Shown here one piece after another: positions 31,151-36,218 of a stretch of DNA of 36,218 nt. Position numbers and translations under genes: made by a program. The stretch's first letter is position 1. Every line of letters begins with the position of its first letter. Source of the stretch: Desulfobulbus sp. (GTDB lineage: Bacteria > Desulfobacterota > Desulfobulbia > Desulfobulbales > Desulfobulbaceae); assembly GCA_011051875.1 (NCBI GenBank), contig DRKI01000151.1, positions 1 through 36,218 of the forward strand, in the 5' to 3' direction. Below the pieces are notes generated by a model. That model did no database searches and had not been told where the DNA came from. It saw only the letters and a program-made list of their open reading frames with translations.

Positions 31151-32332
31151 TTAGTCACGCCGGCCTCGGCCCGGCCTGCTGCGGCCGGGAATCCCCCATG
31201 GCGATTCGGGCCGGTTCCAGCCGGCCGCAGGCCCACCATACCCGCCCATATCGCTCCTCGTGCCATCGACATCGGTGTAGAAGGGATCCATGGACCCGGA
31301 ATCGATACAGGGCGAGCCGGCCTGCAGATGAAAATCAGCGGCTTCAGGATCGACAAAGAGCGGATCCGCGGTGATGTTGCCGTTCACGCCCCGAAACCTC
31401 CTGTCCTCGAGATCGGACGAATTCGGCCGTGACGAGGGCCCGGTAGCCCTGGTCAGCAGGTCCCTTTTCCTGTTCCGCCAGAGTATGAGGTTGGTCAGGC
31501 GCACCGATCCGCCATCCAGGAGAATGCCGCCGCCATTGTCGGCCCGGTTGCCAGTCACCGTGTTGTTGGCCAGGGTGGTGGCGGCCCTGTCACAGGAGAT
31601 CCCGCCGCCGAACCCGGCCCGGTTCTGCCAGAGAAAGCAGTTGGTGATGAAGGAGGAATCCCTGTAGGTGGAGATCCCGCCCCCCGAGTTGCCAGCCTCG
31701 TTGCCTTGCAGGCGGTTGTTGACAATGGTGGCCGACGAACGGAACGAAAAGATACCGCCCCCGGAGACCAGGGCCCTGTTGTCCCTGATCTCGTTATTGA
31801 CGATCACCGGTGCCGAACGGAGATCACAGTAGATACCACCGCCGAAGGCAGCCTGGTTGTTCCGGATCACGCAATCGATGATCACCGGCGCCGATGACGG
31901 TGCGCAGTAGATACCACCGCCGTTGTTGCTCACATTTTCCGGATCTGCTGTCCCGCTGATGGTGAACCCCTGCAGGACCACCCGGCTGCCGCGGGCAAAG
32001 GTAATCACCGGATGGCCGGGCCGCCCGGTGATCCTGGTCTGTCCCGGACCGCCGGAACTCTTCAGGGTCAATTTCCGGTTCTGAACAGTAAGATTGCCAA
32101 AGGAGAGTTTATATTCCCCCGGCGCGACAAGAACACTGTCTCCCTCCCCTGCCCTGATCAGGGCATCGAGGATGGTGGGATAGTCCGCCGGTACGTGCAG
32201 GGTTGCGGCCAGGGCGCCACCAGGAGCGAAAAGGACCGGCAGGAGCAGCAGGAAAGACAGTGCTGTCCGGGGGCCTGTTCCGCCTGCGGACCAGGCGGCG
32301 AGGCGGCGAAAAAAGGGGGCGTGCGGTATCAC
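31151..32332 (-). CDS. Secreted beta-helix protein with GGGI-type turns
   Basis: This 393-residue exported protein has a signal peptide (about 1-42, LSFLLLLPVLFAPGGALA). It opens with LHVPADYPTILDALIRAGEGDSVLVAPG, the same start block as its neighbours. Its turns carry a repeated GGGI signature (SNNGGGIYC, AFGGGIYCDL, VSGGGIFS, NSGGGISTY, GFGGGISC, DNGGGILLDG), as in chlamydial-type polymorphic or DUF1565-like beta-helices. It closes with ITADPLFVDPEAADFHLQAGSPCIDSG. The start is a GTG overlapping the stop of the upstream gene by 4 bp (GTGA). The C-terminus is Gly/Pro/Arg-rich. The surface function is unknown. The 98-bp gap to the next beta-helix gene holds no feature. Confidence 0.86.
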   Translation of the reverse strand: MIPHAPFFRRLAAWSAGGTGPRTALSFLLLLPVLFAPGGALAATLHVPADYPTILDALIRAGEGDSVLVAPGEYKLSFGNLTVQNRKLTLKSSGGPGQTRITGRPGHPVITFARGSRVVLQGFTISGTADPENVSNNGGGIYCAPSSAPVIIDCVIRNNQAAFGGGIYCDLRSAPVIVNNEIRDNRALVSGGGIFSFRSSATIVNNRLQGNEAGNSGGGISTYRDSSFITNCFLWQNRAGFGGGISCDRAATTLANNTVTGNRADNGGGILLDGGSVRLTNLILWRNRKRDLLTRATGPSSRPNSSDLEDRRFRGVNGNITADPLFVDPEAADFHLQAGSPCIDSGSMDPFYTDVDGTRSDMGGYGGPAAGWNRPESPWGIPGRSRPGRGRRD

Positions 32333-33609
32333 TCTTTCTTCCAGCTGATGAGATCTATGCCGGCAGTGGCGTTCCGGTACACATGGTTGCGTCGCAGGCC
32401 GCCTGACGCCACGTCCAGCAGACGCATGCCCGAGGTCAGATTGCCGTAGACCTCGTTGTCCTCGATGATCACCTCGTTGACATTGTAGAAGCCGAGGCCG
32501 GAACGGCGGTTGTTGTAGACCGCATTGTAGCGGACTATGACCTGGTCCATCTTGGAGAACCGCATGCCCGACGTGAAGTTGCCGTACACCCGGTTGTTTT
32601 CCACCACGGCCCGGATATCGGTGGTTACGCCGCCGATGCCCCGCAGACCGATGCCGGCCCGCCGGTTGTTGAAGATCACGTTGTTCTTTATGACCAGGGG
32701 CTGTTCATTGGAATCAAAGTTGATGGCACCGATGCCCGAACCATTGCGGTAACAGATGTTGGACTCGATAAGGGGCCTGCCGAACTCCCTGACCCCGATA
32801 CCGGGGGCGGCCCGCATCCTGGCGGTCTTGCCGGCGAACTTGTTGTCAAAAATCTCGTTGTCCCGGATCACTGCCGCCGAGTTGCTGCCGTTGGAGATAC
32901 CGGGGCCCCGGTTGTCGTAGATCACGTTATCGGCAATGAGGGGCCGGGCCGTGGTATCCAGGGCCGGGCCCATGCCGATGCCGAGACCGGTGGAAAGCAT
33001 GCCGCCCCAGCTTTGGTTTCCGGTCAGGATGTTGTTGACCACGGTGGGGGAACAGCCGCGGATCTCGAGCATGAAAAGCTGTACTCCGCTGACATACCGG
33101 GGCATGTTCCGCAGCGTAAACCCGTCCAGGCGCATGGGTGCGGTGGTATCCTTGGGGAAACTGACCAGGTACCCGGGCTCTTCGATATCACTGCCGTCTA
33201 TGATGGTGCGAAGGGTCCGGCGCAGGACTTTCTTCATCCCGGGCCCGTCCACCAGCTCGTTGCCGCCGTCGCCGTCCCAGCTCACCAGGTTGACGCCCTC
33301 GCGGATCACCACCCGCTCGTTGTAGACGCCGGGCATGACCACTACAGTATCGCCGTAGGCCGCCTCTTCCATGGCCTCGCTTATGGAAAAATAGTCATCA
33401 GGAACGAGGAGTTCCCCGGCCGGCAGCCTGGAAACAGTGCCGAGAGAGAGCAGCAGCAGGACGAGGCCGCCCAGCAGGAACGGGGCAGATGGAACCGCCC
33501 GGCTCCGACCCCATGAATCAGTACCATGCCGCCGCCCGCGGGCAGGAACGCCACCGGATCCGGCTGCGACTGGAGATGATGGTATCCGCACGTCCATGGT
33601 TCTGCTCAT
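32329..33609 (-). CDS. Secreted beta-helix protein
   Basis: This 426-residue exported protein has a long basic n-region and a hydrophobic signal (FLLGGLVLLLLSLGTVSRLPAG, about residues 44-65). It starts with VPDDYFSISEAMEEAAYGDTVVVMPGVYNERVVI, a variant of the shared block. PbH1 turns follow: VIYDNRGPGISNG, EIFDNKFAGKTA, ICYRNGSGIGAIN, VIFNNRRAGIGLRG, RVYGNFTSGMRF, AVYNNRRSGLGFY, EVYGNLTSGMRLL and HVYRNATAGIDLI. The ATG at 33609 follows GGAATCGGG. The frame is open to 33654, and an ATG at 33597 is also possible. It ends in a 4-bp overlap with the next beta-helix gene. The 161 bp before the start, up to the glycosyltransferase stop, shows no gene. Confidence 0.84.
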   Translation of the reverse strand: MSRTMDVRIPSSPVAAGSGGVPARGRRHGTDSWGRSRAVPSAPFLLGGLVLLLLSLGTVSRLPAGELLVPDDYFSISEAMEEAAYGDTVVVMPGVYNERVVIREGVNLVSWDGDGGNELVDGPGMKKVLRRTLRTIIDGSDIEEPGYLVSFPKDTTAPMRLDGFTLRNMPRYVSGVQLFMLEIRGCSPTVVNNILTGNQSWGGMLSTGLGIGMGPALDTTARPLIADNVIYDNRGPGISNGSNSAAVIRDNEIFDNKFAGKTARMRAAPGIGVREFGRPLIESNICYRNGSGIGAINFDSNEQPLVIKNNVIFNNRRAGIGLRGIGGVTTDIRAVVENNRVYGNFTSGMRFSKMDQVIVRYNAVYNNRRSGLGFYNVNEVIIEDNEVYGNLTSGMRLLDVASGGLRRNHVYRNATAGIDLISWKKE

Positions 33610-33770
33610 CCCGATTCCATGAGAACCGGCAAAGGGATTTTCCGCCCCGGACAACGTGGCCGGGCTGGCTGGAAATGCTCTCGTGAACCGGCCATGCCCG
33701 GCACGATAAACGGCATTCCATCCATAACCATGAACGATCCGGGCGAGTCAAGACAAATCGTATCTCATGG

Positions 33771-35045
33771 TCACTGCTGCCGATCACCGGCCGGGGAAAC
33801 GGTCACAGGTGCCCTGTTGTCCGCCACCCGGGTCAGCATGAGCCCAATATGGATGATCAGGATGACATCGTAGGGAAGACGGAAGCGGATCCGGGGCAGA
33901 AACAGGGCGTGAAACAGGGCGCTGGCGAGGTAGATGGACGCCAGCAGTATTTCGAGCCTTGTCAGGGGATAGTGGCGCACGGCCAGCAGCCTGAACAGCA
34001 GGCAGAGCAGCAGGGGGTAGTAGGTGAGGAACATCACCGCCGCCTGCAGAAAACCAAACTCGCTGGCCACGTAGAAGTCATTACGGAAATTGAAATAACC
34101 GACAAGCTTTTCCAGGTACAGCCGCAGGGCGGCGGCCGGCTGTTGCTTCCAGAACGTAAGCACCCGGCGCATGAAGTACCGGTTCTGTTCTGCCTCGGGC
34201 AGCAGGAGGGCCTGCCGGTACACATCGTCATGCACGGATTCATACCACGGCTTCTGTCCTGTCTCGGGATTGTTGCCCATGTAGAAGGTATCACAGCCAT
34301 GGGTGGAGACCGGGACAAAATAATGAAAGACGGTATAGTTCCGCCAGGACCAGGCCAGGAGGCAGGCAGCGGCGACAAGGGCACTGACAATCCCCTTGCG
34401 GAGGATGTGCCACTGGTTGGGCAGGATCATCCAGATCATGACCAGGGGCGGCAGGAAGATGGTGGTCGGGTGAACAAGAACCATGGCTCCGGAGAGCAGG
34501 CCGAAACCAATGGCATGAAGCCATGTGAAGCGCGCCGCCACGGCCAGGCGGAGGAGGAGAAGGAGCAGCAGGCTCACCAGGATCTGCGGATAGAGGGTTC
34601 CCGCCGTATAGAAGAGCACCGCGTAAAAGACGAGCAGGACCGCGGACAGGCCCGCTCCCTGTTCCGCTTTTTCACTGCGCAGGATACCGCGGATAAGCAG
34701 GGGCGCCAGGGCAAGCATGATAAAATTGAGATACCGCAGTACGACGATCGGGGCACCCAGCCGGACAAAAAGGGCGAGGAACAGGGGGTAGCCCGGCGGC
34801 CGGATCGCCGTCGGCGTCACTCCGTCCAGGGTGTATCCGTCTCCGGCGGCAAGGTGCACCGCGATCCGGTAGTACTGTCCTTCATCGGGATAGCGGAGCT
34901 CATCGCCCAGGTACAGGCTGTAACCGAGACCGAAAAAGAGAAAGAACAGCACGCCGGCCCGAAGCAGGAAACGCCGGTGGCGGAACAGGAAGGCGGCAGG
35001 GACCGGCCGGCCGGCCGGCGGGGTGACGGGCTGGACAGATTCCAT
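33771..35045 (-). CDS. GT-C (GT39/PMT-like) membrane glycosyltransferase
   Basis: This 424-residue polytopic protein has about ten hydrophobic segments. After the first helix the periplasmic loop carries YLGDELRYPDEGQYYRIA, with the acidic residues (DE) at the usual catalytic position of GT-C enzymes. TAIRPPGYPLFLAL follows, a motif common in GT39-like mannosyltransferases and ArnT-like enzymes. Such enzymes use polyprenyl-phosphate sugars to modify proteins or glycans on the outer face of the inner membrane. The GT2 gene ends 9 bp upstream, so the pair is co-transcribed. Three secreted beta-helix genes follow, and these could be acceptors. The substrate is unknown. Confidence 0.8.
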   Translation of the reverse strand: MESVQPVTPPAGRPVPAAFLFRHRRFLLRAGVLFFLFFGLGYSLYLGDELRYPDEGQYYRIAVHLAAGDGYTLDGVTPTAIRPPGYPLFLALFVRLGAPIVVLRYLNFIMLALAPLLIRGILRSEKAEQGAGLSAVLLVFYAVLFYTAGTLYPQILVSLLLLLLLRLAVAARFTWLHAIGFGLLSGAMVLVHPTTIFLPPLVMIWMILPNQWHILRKGIVSALVAAACLLAWSWRNYTVFHYFVPVSTHGCDTFYMGNNPETGQKPWYESVHDDVYRQALLLPEAEQNRYFMRRVLTFWKQQPAAALRLYLEKLVGYFNFRNDFYVASEFGFLQAAVMFLTYYPLLLCLLFRLLAVRHYPLTRLEILLASIYLASALFHALFLPRIRFRLPYDVILIIHIGLMLTRVADNRAPVTVSPAGDRQQ

Positions 35046-35054
35046 GAACAGGGC

Positions 35055-35924
35055 CTACCTGTTGAAACCCAGCAGCCGCTGCCGCTGCTCGCGGTGCAGG
35101 AATTCCCGCTCCTCGGAGGTCACCGCCAAGGGCTCACCCCTGAACATGGCCATGAAGTAGCCGCAGATCACAGCCATGGATTCAAGCAGGTAGGGCTTGC
35201 GGAAGAGACGGTACAGGCTCCTGGCCAGGAGAAACGGCACACTGTATCCGGTGAGGTAGAGATTGCGGCCGGTGCGGAGCTTTCCCTGCCACAGCCCCTG
35301 CCGGGAGGACATGATCCGGTAATGAAAAACCAGGAGCTCACTGAAACGGCGGGTCCGCCAGCCCCTGGTCCGGGCACGCAGGAGATCAATGGTATCCCAC
35401 GCATTGCTGAAGGCCAGGCCGCCGATCTCCTCGAAACAGCTCCGCCGGTACATCCTGGCGGCGGCAATGGGATGAAAGGCGGGTGTCTTTTCCTCGTGCA
35501 CCATCCCTCCCGAGAGACAGTAACAGGTACCGCCGGCAATACCCAGTCTCTCCTCTTTCCGGAAACGGTCCAGCAGCGAGGCAAAGTAATCGGCGTCAAT
35601 GCTGATATCGCCGTCGAGCTTGACCAGGAACTGCCAGGAATCGGGCCGGAGGATCCGGTTATAGCCCGCGTAGAAGGCATCGATGATCCCCCGTCCCACG
35701 GCCGTGTATCCCCGGTCGGGCAGGTGGACCGGGGTGATCCAGCCGTATCGGCCGGCCCAGGCATCAATGATCGCTCCCGTCCTGTCCGTGGAGCCGTCAT
35801 CGACCACGATCCATTGCTGCGGCGCCACCGTCTGGGCGGTCACCGCCTGCAGGGTCTTTTCCACGTATTTCTCTTCATTGCGGACAGGCGTGATGATGAT
35901 ATAGGAGTCGGTTTCAGTCAACAT
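35055..35924 (-). CDS. GT2-family glycosyltransferase
   Basis: This 289-residue GT-A enzyme starts from ATG 35924 (MLTETDSYIIITPVRNEEKYV). It has VDDGSTD (41-47) for nucleotide-sugar binding and VKLDGDISID (about 107-116) with the D-x-D-like metal site. A second acidic region and an SNAWDTIDLLRARTRGWRT stretch follow, with a basic C-terminus (HREQRQRLLGFNR). It may build a polyprenyl-phosphate sugar for the neighbouring GT-C enzyme or extend a glycan. The frame opens at 35966, but the ATG at 35924 starts just before the first strand and is preferred. The 294 bp upstream to the window end holds a GAAACGCTC repeat and otherwise nothing gene-like. Confidence 0.84.
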   Translation of the reverse strand: MLTETDSYIIITPVRNEEKYVEKTLQAVTAQTVAPQQWIVVDDGSTDRTGAIIDAWAGRYGWITPVHLPDRGYTAVGRGIIDAFYAGYNRILRPDSWQFLVKLDGDISIDADYFASLLDRFRKEERLGIAGGTCYCLSGGMVHEEKTPAFHPIAAARMYRRSCFEEIGGLAFSNAWDTIDLLRARTRGWRTRRFSELLVFHYRIMSSRQGLWQGKLRTGRNLYLTGYSVPFLLARSLYRLFRKPYLLESMAVICGYFMAMFRGEPLAVTSEEREFLHREQRQRLLGFNR

Positions 35925-36000
35925 TGTGTTCTGCTTCTTTGCTGCATTCACCGGACAGGCCGGCATGTCCGATCCAACTGTCGGGGCCCGGCATCAACAG

Positions 36001-36034
36001 GTACCCGGCTTGAGCGTTTCACCCCCCTGCAAAC
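36001..36034 (-). repeat. GAAACGCTC repeat, copy D
   Basis: On the minus strand it reads GTTTGCAGGGGGGTGAAACG then CTCAAGCCGGGTAC. It lies 77 bp upstream of the GT2 start, in the gene's orientation. Confidence 0.6.
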
Positions 36035-36218
36035 GAGAGGGGCCCCACCCCGGACCGATCCGGATTCCCGGTTGTTTCCCTACCGGCGGCATGCTGTCTG
36101 CATGATGTTTCTTGCGCTGCTGCTCCTACGCCATGGTACCACAAAATGTCTCTGCGTCCATAATATTTTCTCATGAAAGACGCCCTGTCATTCGCTTTTT
36201 TTCCTTGTGCCGCAATCA

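Noticed and set aside
31155-31190. GTCACGCCGGCC followed by inverted GGCC runs as a third copy of repeat X
   Set aside because: Only about 12 bp match, inside the end of a beta-helix coding region. This is not enough.
33849-36176. Long plus-strand open frame (775 codons) opposite the two glycosyltransferases
   Set aside because: Low-complexity, Gln/Glu/Arg-rich translation from high-GC antisense. The glycosyltransferase motifs are on the other strand.

Overview
The window is GC-rich (about 60% by eye) chromosomal DNA of a Gram-negative, respiratory, probably anaerobic bacterium. Lipoproteins with lipoboxes, an outer-membrane barrel, a Wza/Wzz-type polysaccharide export pair, a 12-haem lipoprotein cytochrome, a YedE-family sulfur/selenium permease and a DUF3343 protein together point to Desulfobacterota (Desulfobulbales-like). 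That placement is inference. I saw no rRNA, tRNA, CRISPR array, transposase or phage gene.

Left, 1-5700, leftward: the end of an exopolysaccharide locus. The order in the direction of transcription is a Wzz/GumC-type chain-length protein, a Wza-type lipoprotein, an acyl carrier protein, a short-chain dehydrogenase, an AMP-forming acyl ligase and a GNAT acyltransferase cut by the window edge. The last four form an acyl-activation and acyl-modification cassette.

Centre left, 6130-7506, rightward: a SLC13/DASS-type anion transporter with a perfect 15-bp hairpin just upstream. A gene-poor stretch of about 1.1 kb follows.

Centre, 8631-22179, rightward: the core of the window, a run of 15 co-oriented genes. 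The envelope part encodes a short OpuAC-like binding protein, a NicO-type nickel/cobalt permease with a 36-histidine loop, two TPR proteins, a PhnD-like lipoprotein and a NosD-like beta-helix protein. The cytoplasmic part encodes YedE, a DUF3343 protein with an extra C-terminal domain, an NAD(P)HX-dehydratase/sugar-kinase-like protein, a ThiS/MoaD-like sulfur carrier ending in Gly-Gly, a JAB/MPN protein, a Glu/Leu-dehydrogenase-type enzyme, two tandem fumarase/adenylosuccinate-lyase-superfamily enzymes and a ThiF/MoeB-type E1. I read this as an undescribed pathway that places thiocarboxylate-carried sulfur into a small molecule or cofactor, perhaps a nickel or cobalt ligand.

Right, 22920-28016, rightward: a TPR plus outer-membrane-barrel protein, a secreted beta-helix protein, the 12-haem lipoprotein and a DUF1566 protein. 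The last three genes overlap by 4 bp at each junction. This could be an envelope redox module.

Far right, 35924-28029, leftward: a GT2 glycosyltransferase, a GT-C (GT39-like) membrane glycosyltransferase, then three large secreted beta-helix proteins. The window therefore holds five secreted parallel beta-helix proteins.

Intergenic DNA carries at least three dispersed repeat families: a short GAAACGCTC-containing element (six copies), a roughly 157-bp element (two inverted copies) and a roughly 70-bp hairpin-bearing element (two copies).
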